Numbered from the stretch's first letter, positions 7,745-16,488 are shown. The stretch is DNA of 22,932 nt from CAZALT01 sp964485515 (GCA_964485515.1 CAZALT010000040.1:1-22932), one strand, 5' to 3'. A program made the numbers and translations. The notes: generated from the letters alone by a model not told the origin.

Positions 7745-8156
7745 GGAGGTCCCCTTCACGAGAAGAACCGGACCGGTCCCTTGGCCCGCTCTACGAGCCT
7801 CGCGGTCGACACCGCCGCGAGCATCAGGACCGGGGGTGATCCGCGCTACCGCGCCTGCTCACCGATCCGTCACCTCCCGGGCCGCCTCCCTCCGATCGCC
7901 TCTGGCCCTCGGGTGGACGAGAACGGCGTGCTCGGGCCCGATCGGTGGACTTCGCACCGGACGTGCCGGACAATGGCAAGCCATGGCCATCGCGTCTGCC
8001 GGGTGCCCGCCGCGACCTGGGCCCGGCTCCCACACGAAACCATCGACGACGTCAGCGACCTCCGACTCAGCTCCCTCCGACATCTGGGGCCATCGCTCGA
8101 CCGCCACCATCGGGGGACACGGGATCGCCCGAATCGCGGATACCCCGACCTCCCCG
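7745..8156. promoter_or_regulatory. Divergent intergenic region between GT operon and response regulator
   Basis: This 412-bp stretch holds no convincing gene; the open frames through it are Arg/Pro-rich and end at the two flanking starts. It must carry promoters for the minus-strand GT/flippase block and for the response regulator at 8157. Visible structure includes a perfect 10-bp palindrome GGACCGGTCC at 7770-7779 and an inverted repeat CTCGCGG / CCGCGAG at 7799-7805 and 7815-7821 with a 9-nt spacer. No clear -35/-10 pair is seen. Confidence 0.5.
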
Positions 8157-8846
8157 ATGCGTCACGTTCGTGGAGTGCGCCTGCATGTGCTCGTCATCGA
8201 CGATCATCGAGTCGTGGCCGAGGCCTTCGCCACCCGCCTCGCGGTCGAAGACGAGATCGCGACGGTATCGACGACCGCCGAGCCGGAGATCGTCCTCGAG
8301 ACGATCGAGCGCGAGCGTCCCGATGTCGTGGTCTGGGATGTCGAGCTCGGCGTCGAGGACGGCATCAGCCTCATGCGCCAAGCCCGTCAGCGGTACCCGG
8401 AGGTCCAGGCCGTCGCCGTCACCGCGCACACCGATCCCCAGGTAGCCGCCGCCGCGCTGCGCGCCGGCGCGGCGTCGTTCGTGTCCAAGTCGTCACCGTC
8501 CAACGAGCTCGTGCGCGCCGTCGTCGGCGCGGCGCGTGGCGAGAGCTACGTGCGGCCCGAGACCCTGTTCGCGGTGCTCCCGCTGCTCGGCCGCCGCGCC
8601 AGCGACTTCGTCGATCCTCGCCTCGAGCGCCTCAGCCCGCGCGAGCGCGAGGTCCTGAGCCTCATGGTCGCCGGCAGGGACCGCGCCACCATCGCCCGCG
8701 AGCTGTTCGTGTCGGTGAACACCGTGCGGACCCACGCCAAGAACATCCTCGCCAAGCTCGAGGTGCACTCCACGCTCGAGGCGGTGCGGCTCGCCCTCGA
8801 TGCGGGCATCCGTCCCGAGACCGGACAGCTCGTCGATCCGAACTGA
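8157..8846 (+). CDS. NarL/LuxR-family response regulator
   Basis: A 229-residue response regulator. The receiver domain begins at about residue 8 (L-H-V-L-V-I-D-D-H-R-V-V-A-E-A), with the phosphoacceptor Asp near residue 61 (V-V-V-W-D-V-E-L) and the conserved Lys near 111 (F-V-S-K-S-S). The LuxR HTH spans about 159-220 (L-S-P-R-E-R-E-V-L, S-V-N-T-V-R-T-H-A-K-N-I-L-A-K-L). The ATG at 8157 gives a normal length; GTG 8175 is an alternative and neither has a good Shine-Dalgarno. The open frame continues upstream to about 7743, but that part is not regulator-like. It stands alone between two minus-strand blocks, divergent from the GT operon, and ends 16 bp from the stop of the convergent methyltransferase gene. 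Its partner kinase could be the one at 15574-16488 (inference). Confidence 0.9.
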   Translation: MRHVRGVRLHVLVIDDHRVVAEAFATRLAVEDEIATVSTTAEPEIVLETIERERPDVVVWDVELGVEDGISLMRQARQRYPEVQAVAVTAHTDPQVAAAALRAGAASFVSKSSPSNELVRAVVGAARGESYVRPETLFAVLPLLGRRASDFVDPRLERLSPREREVLSLMVAGRDRATIARELFVSVNTVRTHAKNILAKLEVHSTLEAVRLALDAGIRPETGQLVDPN

Positions 8847-8862
8847 CGACCCGACCGCTTTG

Positions 8863-10166
8863 TCACACCGCGACGAGGGTGGGATGGAGGTCGAGCGCGT
8901 GGAGCATCTGGCGGATCTCGTCGACGTAGACCGCGTTCATCACGAACACCGTTCCCGGCGGGTCTGCGACGAGGTCTTCGGGGGCCACGATCCGGTGTCC
9001 CGTCCCGGCCAGGTAGCGACCCCGCTTGTGCGGGTTCACGTCGACCGCGGACCGCACCTGACCGCCGAGCTCGAGCGTGCAGAGGAACGAGACCGCCTTG
9101 GATCCCGCCCCCCAGACCACCACCGGCTCGCCCCGGCGCGACGCTTGCTCCACGAGCTCCCGAAGCTGGTCGGTGTGCGCGTCGAGCCGGCCGGGGAAGG
9201 CCTCCACGGCACTCTCCAGACGGTGCAGGTCGCATTCGAGTCGATGAGCCCCATCCGGCGTCGGGCCGGGGTGTGCCGTCCCGGCCGGGNNNNNNNNNNN
9301 NNNNNNNNNNNNNNNNNNNNNNNNNNNNNNNNNNNNNNNNNNNNNNNNNNNNNNNNNNNNNNNNNNNNNNNNNNNNNNNNNNNNNNNNNGGCCGGGGTGG
9401 CCGCAAGGACGATGTACTGATCGTCGAAGTCCAGCGACAGGTCGGTGATGGCGAACCCGTGGCCCCGGAAGAGCCGGGCGAGCGAGCCCGGTGAGAAGTA
9501 GGAGCAGTGCTCGTAGTAGAGGTCCCAGAACGCAGGCTCCTCCAGCACTCGGAGGACGTCGGGCACCTCGAAGAGCACCACCGTCTCGTCCGTGGCAGCA
9601 AGGATCGACCGCACGTCGCCCACGAACCGGCCCACCTGGTCGATGTGCTCGAGGGTGTGCCGACACACGATGGCGTCCGCGGCGAGATCGGGATAGGCGG
9701 CGGGGGACCAGCGATCGACGACGAACCGCAGACGTTCGTCGTCGGACGCGACCCGCCCCGCCACGAACGCCGGGTCGAAGCCGGTGCCGCGGTTGTCGCC
9801 CGCGGCACAGATCAGCGCGAGGAACTCGCCCTTCCCGCAACCGATCTCGACGATGTGCTTGCCCCGGAGCCCGTGACGCTCGACCCATCGGGCCGCGAGC
9901 GACTCGGCGAAGGCCCGGAACCTCGGGGAGAAGCCCTGGGTCTCCTCGTAGCGCTCCGAGTAGGTCGTCAGCTCGGGCTCGAAGGCCTGGTTCGTGATGA
10001 ACCCGCAGCCCGCGCACCACGCCAGGCGCAGGTCGCCCGTGGGGAAGGCAAGGGCCTCGGACCGGTCGTCGAGCAGGATGCAGCTGCTGACCGGGATCCC
10101 CTTCTGCTCGTGGAACACCTCGAGGTCCCGGCCTCCACAGGCGAGACACGTGTCTCGAACGGTCAT
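8863..10166 (-). CDS. Class I SAM sugar C-methyltransferase, TcaB9-like (second copy)
   Basis: This has the three-part layout of NDP-sugar C-methyltransferases (Methyltransf_13, central Rossmann domain, Methyltransf_14). The N-terminal zinc site is C-L-A-C-G-G with C-A-G-C-G. The SAM-binding glycine loop is I-V-E-I-G-C-G-K-G-E-F. The active-site motif reads Y-Y-E-H-C-S-Y-F, keeping the Glu-His pair that is catalytic in TcaB9. The C-terminal domain has V-V-V-W-G-A-G-S-K-A, typical of the family's second Rossmann-like lobe. The start ATG 10166 overlaps the upstream stop by 4 bp (ATGA). An assembly gap falls in the Pro/Ala-rich linker before the C-terminal domain, and the two sides join in frame only if the gap is 2 modulo 3. 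Known members methylate C-3 of a 4-keto-6-deoxy sugar nucleotide; here the substrate is probably CDP-linked (inference from rfbF). Confidence 0.85.
9290..9389. other. Assembly gap (100 N) in methyltransferase linker
   Basis: Exactly 100 undetermined bases. Both edges carry GGCCGGG-type sequence (gtcgggccggggtg on one side, ggccggggtgg on the other), pointing to a G+C-rich repeat coding a Pro/Ala/Gly linker. Gene continuity requires a true length of 2 modulo 3. Confidence 0.95.
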
Positions 10167-11392
10167 GCGAGCACCTTCGGTTCGGGCAACGGCACGATGA
10201 ACCGACCGCCCAACTCGGTGGAGGCCGACTGCTGGCGACGAATCTCGCGCTCGAAGTTCCACGCGAGCAGCACGACGTAGTCGGGCGCGTCGGTGAGCAA
10301 CCGATCGGGCGACACGATGGGGACGTGCACGCCGGGCATCAGCAGTCCCTGCTTGTGGACGTTGCGGTCGACGATGTAGTCGAGCACGTCGGTGCCGATC
10401 CCCGCGTAGTTGAGCAGCGTCGCGCCTTTGGCCGCCGCGCCGTAGCCCACGATGCGCATGTCGCGATCTCGTAGGTCGTGCAGCAGCTCACGCAGGCCCC
10501 GCCGCACCTTCGCCACGCGGTACGCGAAGTCGGTGTAGTGGTCGAAACCGTTCAGGCCGCGGCGTCGTTCGTCTGCGAGGAACTGCTCGATGCGACTCGT
10601 CGCATCTTCGAACGGCTGCACGTACCAGCGCAGCGTGCCGCCGTGCAGGTCGGGGAAGTACTCGACGTGGTTGAGGAAGAGGCCGTGTCGGCGCACGAGA
10701 GCGTCCACCGCGGTGCACGAGAAGTACGAGTAGTGCTCGTGGTAGATGGTGTCGAACTCGAGGCGATCGACCAGGTCGGCGACCCACGGGTTCTCGATCG
10801 TGATCAGGCCGTCGTCGGAGATCAGCTCACGGAAGCCCGCGACGAAGTCGTTCAGGTCCGGCACATGGGCCATCACGTTGTTGGCGACGATCACATCGGC
10901 GGGGCCGTGCAGGTCTCGGAGGGCGGCTCCGACGCCCTGGCCGAAGTACTCGCGCACGGTCGGGATGCCCGCAGCCTCCGCGGCCTCGGCAGGACCCGAG
11001 GCCGGATCGATGCCGAGCACGGGGATGCCCTTGTCGGCGAGGTTCTTCAAGAAGTACCCGTCGTTCGATGCCACCTCGACGACGAAGCTGTCGGGACCCA
11101 GCTCACGATCCGACACCAGCGCCCGGGCGTGACGCTCCGAGTGGTCGAGCAGGTCCTGCGAGAACGACGAGAAGTACGGATAGTCGGCTTCGAAGATCGC
11201 TGATGGGGATACGGCGTGAAGGACCTGCACCAGCGAACACCCGGGACACCACGCGACGTCGAGGGGGAACCGGTCCTCACCGGCTCCGGCTGCTTCGGGT
11301 CGGACCAGACCGTTCGCCAACGGCATGGCGCCGAGCGACAAGAAGGTGCGCAGGTCGCCTTGGCCACATGACCGACAGACCGGCGCGGTCAC
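10163..11392 (-). CDS. Class I SAM sugar C-methyltransferase, TcaB9-like (first copy)
   Basis: A 409-residue enzyme with the complete C-methyltransferase layout. Its N-terminal zinc site is C-R-S-C-G with C-P-G-C-S-L-V-Q, around the L-G-A-M-P-L-A-N segment typical of Methyltransf_13. The SAM loop is V-V-E-V-A-S-N-D-G-Y-F. The catalytic motif is Y-H-E-H-Y-S-Y-F-S, where the Glu-His pair matches TcaB9. The C-terminal Methyltransf_14 lobe has G-Y-G-A-A-A-K-G-A-T-L-L-N and I-V-D-R-N-V-H-K-Q-G. The start is GTG 11392, overlapping the epimerase TGA by 4 bp (GTGA); frame upstream of it is Arg-rich and not family-like. It is followed by a second enzyme of the same family with another 4-bp overlap. 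It likely methylates a ring carbon of the sugar nucleotide made by rfbF and the SDR enzyme (inference). Confidence 0.9.
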   Translation of the reverse strand: MTAPVCRSCGQGDLRTFLSLGAMPLANGLVRPEAAGAGEDRFPLDVAWCPGCSLVQVLHAVSPSAIFEADYPYFSSFSQDLLDHSERHARALVSDRELGPDSFVVEVASNDGYFLKNLADKGIPVLGIDPASGPAEAAEAAGIPTVREYFGQGVGAALRDLHGPADVIVANNVMAHVPDLNDFVAGFRELISDDGLITIENPWVADLVDRLEFDTIYHEHYSYFSCTAVDALVRRHGLFLNHVEYFPDLHGGTLRWYVQPFEDATSRIEQFLADERRRGLNGFDHYTDFAYRVAKVRRGLRELLHDLRDRDMRIVGYGAAAKGATLLNYAGIGTDVLDYIVDRNVHKQGLLMPGVHVPIVSPDRLLTDAPDYVVLLAWNFEREIRRQQSASTELGGRFIVPLPEPKVLA

Positions 11393-12588
11393 GTCGGCAC
11401 CGTCAGGGGCCTGCGGCGAGGCAGAGGCGCCGCCTCTCGATCGAGCCACAGCACGCCTCCTTCGCCCCGTCGCGCGCATCGCCCGGCGTCATCGGCTTCA
11501 CCGGACCCGTCGGCTTCACCGGCTTCACCGGACCCATCGGCTCCGTCGGCTCCGTCGGGCTCGTCGGTGCGCCAACGAAGCTGCTGGTCGACCCGTCCGG
11601 CCTCTTGGAGCTCGCGGATGCGAGGGATCCGCCCGAACGCACTGCCGGTGAGATCGTCCACGGTGAGTCCGTGCTCCAGGTAGGCGTCGCGCAGCTGAGC
11701 CACGCCCGCCGCCACGGTCCACCGCGGACGGAACGACGGCAACGTCGCGGCGATCTTTCCGCAGTCGACCCGGTAGTTCCGCAGATCAGGACCCGCCCCG
11801 TCGGCGAAGCCGACGCGGCTCCCGGGCACGAGCTGCTCCACGATCTCGGCCACGTCACAGATCCGGTAGTTCTCGGTGGTGCTTCCGACGTTGAAGGCCT
11901 CGTCGTGCACCAGCTCGGCCGGGGCCTCGAGAACCGCGAGGGCGGCACGCGCGATGTCCTCGACGTGGACGAGCGGCCTCCACGGCGAGCCGTCGCTCTT
12001 GAGCAGCACCTCGCCGGTCGTGACCGCGAACCCGGTCAGGTTGTTGACCACCAGATCGCCGCGCAACCGGGGGGAGAACCCGTAGGCCGTCGCGTTGCGC
12101 AGGTACACCGGCGAGAAGCCGTCCGTCGCCAGCTCGGCGATGCCCCGCTCGGCGCGCACCTTGGACCAGCCATAGGGGGTCACCGGATTGAACTCGGCGG
12201 ACTCGTTCACCGGGAAGTCCCCCTGCGCGCCGTAGAGGCTGCACGAGGAGAAGAAGACGAACCGGGAGACGCCCGCTCGTCGAGCCATCCGCGCCAGATC
12301 CACCGACGCCTGGTGGTTGATCGCGTCGGTCGTCGCCGGATCGAGGTTGCCCAGTGGATCGTTCGAGAGCGCGGCGAGGTGAACCACCGCGTCGACCCCG
12401 GCGAGCACGTCTGCACCCACGTCGCGGATGTCGCCCTGCACGGCGGTCAGCTCCAGGCGCTCGGGACCGAGCGAGCAGCCTGAGAAGAGACGGGTGTCGA
12501 AGCCCGAGACGTCGTGTCCGGCTTCTTGGAGGACGGGCACCAGCACATGGCCGATGTAGCCGTCATGGCCTGTCACGAGAACTCGCAT
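11389..12588 (-). CDS. NAD-dependent sugar epimerase/dehydratase (extended SDR)
   Basis: A 399-residue extended short-chain dehydrogenase. It has the N-terminal dinucleotide motif G-H-D-G-Y-I-G (residues 7-13), D-A-V-V-H-L-A-A-L-S, a serine-rich F-F-S-S-C-S-L-Y-G segment, the catalytic Y-G-W-S-K (Tyr139, Lys143), and R-N-A-T-A-Y-G-F-S-P. It would act as an epimerase, dehydratase or reductase on a nucleotide sugar; which one is not decidable. The family domain ends near residue 345 (V-D-Q-Q-L-R-W-R). About 55 extra residues follow, coded by a 9-bp tandem repeat that reads as Asp/Gly/Ala/Ser/Glu in this frame. The start ATG 12588 has GGAG eight bases ahead and begins 3 bp after the rfbF stop. 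Its stop overlaps the next start by 4 bp. Confidence 0.9.
   Translation of the reverse strand: MRVLVTGHDGYIGHVLVPVLQEAGHDVSGFDTRLFSGCSLGPERLELTAVQGDIRDVGADVLAGVDAVVHLAALSNDPLGNLDPATTDAINHQASVDLARMARRAGVSRFVFFSSCSLYGAQGDFPVNESAEFNPVTPYGWSKVRAERGIAELATDGFSPVYLRNATAYGFSPRLRGDLVVNNLTGFAVTTGEVLLKSDGSPWRPLVHVEDIARAALAVLEAPAELVHDEAFNVGSTTENYRICDVAEIVEQLVPGSRVGFADGAGPDLRNYRVDCGKIAATLPSFRPRWTVAAGVAQLRDAYLEHGLTVDDLTGSAFGRIPRIRELQEAGRVDQQLRWRTDEPDGADGADGSGEAGEADGSGEADDAGRCARRGEGGVLWLDREAAPLPRRRPLTVPT
11484..11564. repeat. 9-bp tandem repeat coding the epimerase tail
   Basis: On the plus strand nine consecutive 9-bp units begin with CGG: CGGCGTCAT, CGGCTTCAC, CGGACCCGT, CGGCTTCAC (twice), CGGACCCAT, CGGCTCCGT (twice) and CGGGCTCGT. 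On the coding strand the epimerase frame gives D-G-A / S-G-E type triplets. The neighbouring frame gives x-x-P triplets (T-E-P, V-K-P, T-G-P) with almost every third base G or C, the codon habit of real genes here. Confidence 0.85.
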
Positions 12589-12591
12589 CGC

Positions 12592-13362
12592 TCAGCTCCA
12601 GACCTTCCACGGTGCCGCGTCCTGGTCCCACAACGACTCCAGGTACTGCTTGTCCCGCACGGTGTCCATGCACTGCCAGAACCCGCCATGGCGGTAGGCC
12701 GCGAGCTGGCGATCCTTCGACAGGCGTTCGAGGGGCTCGCGCTCGAACTGCGTGCGATCACCCTCGATGTAGTCGAAGACATCGGGCTCCATCACGTAGA
12801 ACGCGCCGTTGATCCAGCCCTCACCGAGCTGCGGCTTCTCCGAGAACTCGCTGACGAGATCGCCGTCGAGCTCGAGGTGGCCGAACCGCGCCGGCGGCCT
12901 GACCGCCGTCAACGTCACCATGCGGCCATGCGACCGGTGGAAGTCCAACACGGCGGGGATGTCGATCTCCGCGACGCCGTCGCCGTAGGTGAGCAGGAAG
13001 GTGCCGTCGGCGAGGTGCGGGGCAAGTCGACGGATCCGACCGCCGGTCTCGGTCTGCTGACCGGTGTCGACGAGGTCGACCAGCCAGTCGTCGTCGACCC
13101 GGCTCTTCATCTCGTAGGTGCCTCGGTCGGCGTGCACGGTGAGGTCACCCGAGAGGCAGCAGTAGTCGACCATGAACTTCTTGATCTGCTCACCCCGGTA
13201 GCCCAACGCGATGACGAACTCGTCGAAGCCCATCGACGAGTACATCTTCATGATGTGCCAGAGGATCGGCCGACCTCCGATCTCGACCATCGGCTTGGGT
13301 CTCACAACGGTCTCTTCGGCCAAGCGGCTACCAAGGCCACCGGCCAGGATCGCAACCTTCAT
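12592..13362 (-). CDS. rfbF: Glucose-1-phosphate cytidylyltransferase
   Basis: A 256-residue nucleotidyltransferase making CDP-glucose from CTP and glucose 1-phosphate, the first step of CDP-deoxysugar synthesis. It begins M-K-V-A-I-L-A-G-G-L-G-S-R-L with the nucleotide-binding loop (residues 6-14), then V-R-P-K-P-M-V-E-I-G-G-R-P-I-L-W-H-I-M-K. The RfbF-specific K-K-F-M-V-D-Y segment, the F-L-L-T-Y-G-D-G-V metal site, and the closing G-F-W-Q-C-M-D-T-V-R-D pattern are all present. Length and ending are those of full-length RfbF. Start ATG 13362 has an excellent CAGGAGG Shine-Dalgarno. It lies 131 bp behind the large membrane gene, so it may have its own promoter, and leads into the SDR and two C-methyltransferase genes. 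No CDP-glucose 4,6-dehydratase (RfbG) is present in the window. Confidence 0.94.
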   Translation of the reverse strand: MKVAILAGGLGSRLAEETVVRPKPMVEIGGRPILWHIMKMYSSMGFDEFVIALGYRGEQIKKFMVDYCCLSGDLTVHADRGTYEMKSRVDDDWLVDLVDTGQQTETGGRIRRLAPHLADGTFLLTYGDGVAEIDIPAVLDFHRSHGRMVTLTAVRPPARFGHLELDGDLVSEFSEKPQLGEGWINGAFYVMEPDVFDYIEGDRTQFEREPLERLSKDRQLAAYRHGGFWQCMDTVRDKQYLESLWDQDAAPWKVWS

Positions 13363-13493
13363 GCTGTGCCTCCTGAGAACGTGTTCGACAGGAGCAGGAT
13401 CCCAATCCGAGGGCGAGCGGTGATCGAGCCGCGAGGGGAAACCCCCTACCGCGTCCTGATGACGGCGCGCGAACCGCGGCCCGCGCGAGGTCA

Positions 13494-15566
13494 TCACGAC
13501 CCACCTGCATCCCCAGCCGAGAGCGGCGTGTCGAGAGCAGGGCTCAACCGAGGCAGCTTCATCACGATGACGTCTCCGGACCGGAAGACCACCTCGACGC
13601 CCGGCGCGTCGCGAAGCAGCCCGGCCAGTCGTTCGACCGTTCCGGGCGGGACCTCACGGAACACCTCCTCGTAGTCGACCTGGTTGGGCCCCATCACGAC
13701 GTAGGTGTCGCCGACCCCGAACTGCTCGAGGTACCTGATGACCTCTGGCATGTCGGCCGAGGTCAGCTCGCGTTCGCTGAAGCGGGGGTCTTGTCCGAGG
13801 ATCGACGCGCCGAAGCTCCCCCACGGCGTGCGGTAGCGCGAGTACTCGGACGTGATGATGCTGGGGAAGTTCGGACCCACCTGGGCGAGAACGCTCCCGG
13901 GGGCCGCGTTCTCCTCGAACCACGTGCTCGCCGCGACCTCCTCGGGAGCCAACTGGTTGACGCGCTCGAGCCCGAACGCCGCGGTCAGGAACAGCCCAGC
14001 CATCGCGGCGAGCGTCACCCCGGTCAGGGCGACACGAGCACGGCCCAGCGTCCGGGCGGCTCCGTCCTCGGAGATCTGACGACCACCGACGAGCACGCCG
14101 GACGCGATCAGGTAGGTGCACCACGGCAACGAGAACAGGAAGACCCGGTAGATGATCTCGCCGCCGTAGGACTGCGCGAAGACCAGCCCGAACGGAACCA
14201 GCGCGAGCAGTGGAGCGGTCGCGTCACGTCGACCGCTCCTGATCCGGAGGGTGACGCCGATCGCCGCCAACGCCCAGATGCCGAGGCTCAGCAGGCGGGC
14301 GGCGAGGACCACCAGTTGGTGTCCGGGCGAACCGGCTGACTCGCCACCGGTGCCCTTGGCGTTCTGCGTGGCCGAGCCGACATCGCCGAACAGGTCGACG
14401 TGGGTGAAGAGCCAGGCGTGCGCGGCCAACGTCCATGCGACGGCCATGAGCAGCGCTCCCACGAGGAGCCACCAGAGCCGCAACCGACCCATGACGACGA
14501 GCACCGCCAACCACACGATCATCAGGTACGGGGACAACGGATGGGTGAGCACCACCATCGCCGCCAACACCAAGGCCAAGACGATGGCCATCCGCTCGGA
14601 GAGCGGTGGCACTCCTCCGACCGGCAGGTCCTCGCGGAACGATCCGAGCCGTCGGAGCAGGCGGCCGATCGGTCCGGCTCGCCGTGGCGAGCCGGCGCGA
14701 GCGGTCGCTCGGCGGGTGCGACGGGAGGGAACGCAGCGCAACACGACACCGACCATCACCACCGAGACGAAGAAGGCCAGGGACTGCGGCGCGAAGTAGG
14801 CCTGCCCCACCCAGTCGCCGAAGATGTAGACGACCGACGACAGCGCGACCACCCGGACATCGGTCGTGAAGGCACGAACGACGAAGCGCAGCACGAGCAG
14901 GTTCACGGCGGCGAAGAAGACCAGCGCCCAGTTCGCCATGACGATCGGATCCACGCCGGTGATCGCGGCCAGATGCGCACCGGCACTGGGGAACCCGGAC
15001 CAGTTCTGGTAGATCTCGACCGACCGGTCCACCGTGCCGTGGAGCTCGACGAACCGGGTCACCGCGATGTGCTTGTAGACGTACGTGTACCTCGGCTCCG
15101 GATAGAGCAGGGGAACGGTGGCGTGGATGATGACGATGAGCGACGCCGCCGACATGGCGAGGACCCACGACCTCGGCCGCGGCCGTGCCAGCTCGACCAG
15201 GAAGCCGACGAGCACCACGGCCAACCCGGCGTAGTAGGCCACCGGGAACACCGAGACCAGCCCGGTGTCGCCGGTCGCGTCCAGGTCGATGACCTGCAGC
15301 GACCACACCCACGCCGCGATCCCCACGGCGCAGGCAACGACCGGCGACCAGGTGGCGAGACGTCGCGGCGAGGGACGATCGTTGACTCCTTCGGACGTCC
15401 GCTCCGGCCGGTCAAGGTCCTCCGGCGATCCGGCGACGAGCGGTGCGCTCGACTGCACCGAGGCCGAGTCGAGCTCGTCGGTGCGAGCTTCGATGGTCGT
15501 CGAACCCACCGCGTGATCGGCGTGCCGGAGCCGGGCGAGATGCCGCCGGTGGATCCGGCGCGCCAT
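13494..15566 (-). CDS. Large polytopic membrane protein, possible GT-C or Wzy-like
   Basis: A 690-residue membrane protein. After a charged N-terminus of about 70 residues there are roughly a dozen hydrophobic segments, starting with V-V-A-C-A-V-G-I-A-A-W-V-W. An outer loop follows with Y-T-Y-V-Y-K-H-I-A-V-T-R-F, then I-Y-Q-N-W-S-G-F-P-S-A-G-A, a pattern seen in actinobacterial membrane proteins of polysaccharide loci. A mid-protein basic loop (R-R-T-R-R-A-T-A-R-A-G) is probably cytoplasmic. The last 140 residues form a soluble domain (S-T-W-F-E-E-N-A-A-P-G-S-V-L-A, then Y-V-V-M-G-P-N-Q-V-D-Y). I cannot assign a family with certainty; a GT-C-type transferase or a polymerase is plausible. The start is taken as ATG 15566, 8 bp after the kinase stop; ATG 15623 inside the kinase gene is an alternative. 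No clear Shine-Dalgarno separates them. Confidence 0.75.
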   Translation of the reverse strand: MARRIHRRHLARLRHADHAVGSTTIEARTDELDSASVQSSAPLVAGSPEDLDRPERTSEGVNDRPSPRRLATWSPVVACAVGIAAWVWSLQVIDLDATGDTGLVSVFPVAYYAGLAVVLVGFLVELARPRPRSWVLAMSAASLIVIIHATVPLLYPEPRYTYVYKHIAVTRFVELHGTVDRSVEIYQNWSGFPSAGAHLAAITGVDPIVMANWALVFFAAVNLLVLRFVVRAFTTDVRVVALSSVVYIFGDWVGQAYFAPQSLAFFVSVVMVGVVLRCVPSRRTRRATARAGSPRRAGPIGRLLRRLGSFREDLPVGGVPPLSERMAIVLALVLAAMVVLTHPLSPYLMIVWLAVLVVMGRLRLWWLLVGALLMAVAWTLAAHAWLFTHVDLFGDVGSATQNAKGTGGESAGSPGHQLVVLAARLLSLGIWALAAIGVTLRIRSGRRDATAPLLALVPFGLVFAQSYGGEIIYRVFLFSLPWCTYLIASGVLVGGRQISEDGAARTLGRARVALTGVTLAAMAGLFLTAAFGLERVNQLAPEEVAASTWFEENAAPGSVLAQVGPNFPSIITSEYSRYRTPWGSFGASILGQDPRFSERELTSADMPEVIRYLEQFGVGDTYVVMGPNQVDYEEVFREVPPGTVERLAGLLRDAPGVEVVFRSGDVIVMKLPRLSPALDTPLSAGDAGGS

Positions 15567-15573
15567 CCGATCG

Positions 15574-16488
15574 CTAGCTGTTCGGTCCCGGAGCCCGTCC
15601 GGCGAGCGATCCACGTCTGCCATCCCGGTCATCGTCGCAACCGGGGACGAGGACCGGATCACCCGCGGGTGTGAGGTCGCATCCCACCGATGCACCACCC
15701 TCGGCGAGGAGCTCACCTGCCGTGGCGACGGCCTCCGGGTGGTCTGGAAGCTCGATGACGAAGGATGCTCCACCCGGACGCGGGATGAACGAGATCGAGC
15801 CGTGATCGAGACGAAGGAGGTCGCGCACGATGCTCAGTCCCAGACCCATGCCGGGGACGGTGGTCTCGTCACACTGGAAGCGTCCGAAGAGGCGCGGCGC
15901 GAACGCCTCCGACACACCGGGTCCGGCATCGTCGACCCGCACCCGGTAGCAGCCATCGGCGACCTCAGCGGTCACCAGCACGGGTGGACAGCCGTGGCGG
16001 AGCGCGTTGTCGATGAGGTTGCGCACGGCGATGTCGAGCAACCCGGGGTCGGACGTGACCTCTGCGCCCAACGGGCACGACAGCGCGACCTTGGTCCCCG
16101 CGCCGCGCCCGTCGAAGGCGGCGGGATCGGCCCGCTCGATGCACCGGCGGAGGAACGACTCCAGGTGGATCCGTCGATAAGAGCGCTCCTTCTGGCGCGC
16201 GAGGTCGAGCAGGGTCACCAGGAGCTCATCGAGGTGCTCGGCCTGTTCGTCCATCGTCTCGGCGCTTCGGCGACGCTGGTCCTCCGGCAGGCGATCCCAC
16301 TGGTGGGCAAGGAGGTCCGAGTGCGTGCGCAAGACGATGAGCACGTTCCCCAACTCGTGGGCGAGCAGTTCGCCGACTCGTTCCGCGACGTCGAGCCTGG
16401 CTCGGAGCATCTCGGGGTCGCCGCGCGCCTCCGGACTCTGCGGAGCCAGGGCCCCGACCGGTGTTCGATAGGCAGAAGCTGTTCCCAT
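15574..16488 (-). CDS. Soluble sensor histidine kinase
   Basis: A 304-residue kinase. The dimerisation/phosphoacceptor helix carries G-E-L-L-A-H-E-L-G-N-V-L, with the phosphorylated His at residue 44. The HATPase domain has the N-box R-N-L-I-D-N-A-L-R-H-G (about 156-166), the G1 box V-D-D-A-G-P-G-V (about 185-192) and the G2 box G-M-G-L-G-L-S-I-V (about 213-221). No transmembrane segment, PAS or GAF domain precedes the His helix; only about 30 residues do. The input must come from another protein or from inside the cell. Start ATG 16488 has a strong AAAAGGA Shine-Dalgarno. It heads the minus-strand block with the membrane protein and CDP-sugar genes, and is divergent from the response regulator at 17039, its likeliest partner (inference). 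Confidence 0.9.
   Translation of the reverse strand: MGTASAYRTPVGALAPQSPEARGDPEMLRARLDVAERVGELLAHELGNVLIVLRTHSDLLAHQWDRLPEDQRRRSAETMDEQAEHLDELLVTLLDLARQKERSYRRIHLESFLRRCIERADPAAFDGRGAGTKVALSCPLGAEVTSDPGLLDIAVRNLIDNALRHGCPPVLVTAEVADGCYRVRVDDAGPGVSEAFAPRLFGRFQCDETTVPGMGLGLSIVRDLLRLDHGSISFIPRPGGASFVIELPDHPEAVATAGELLAEGGASVGCDLTPAGDPVLVPGCDDDRDGRRGSLAGRAPGPNS

Noticed and set aside
11068..12483. A plus-strand frame with collagen-like G-F-T-G-P repeats.
   Set aside because: The glycine triplets are the antisense reading of the 9-bp repeat in the epimerase tail; the rest of the frame is a shadow of the epimerase and methyltransferase genes.
13376..13388. AGAACGTGTTCGA ahead of rfbF, resembling an actinobacterial SOS (LexA) box.
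   Set aside because: The half-sites GAAC and GTTC are 2 bp apart instead of 4 and the flanks do not match the consensus.
12514..13674. A 386-codon plus-strand frame opposite rfbF.
   Set aside because: No start signal or domain; rfbF on the other strand is unmistakable.
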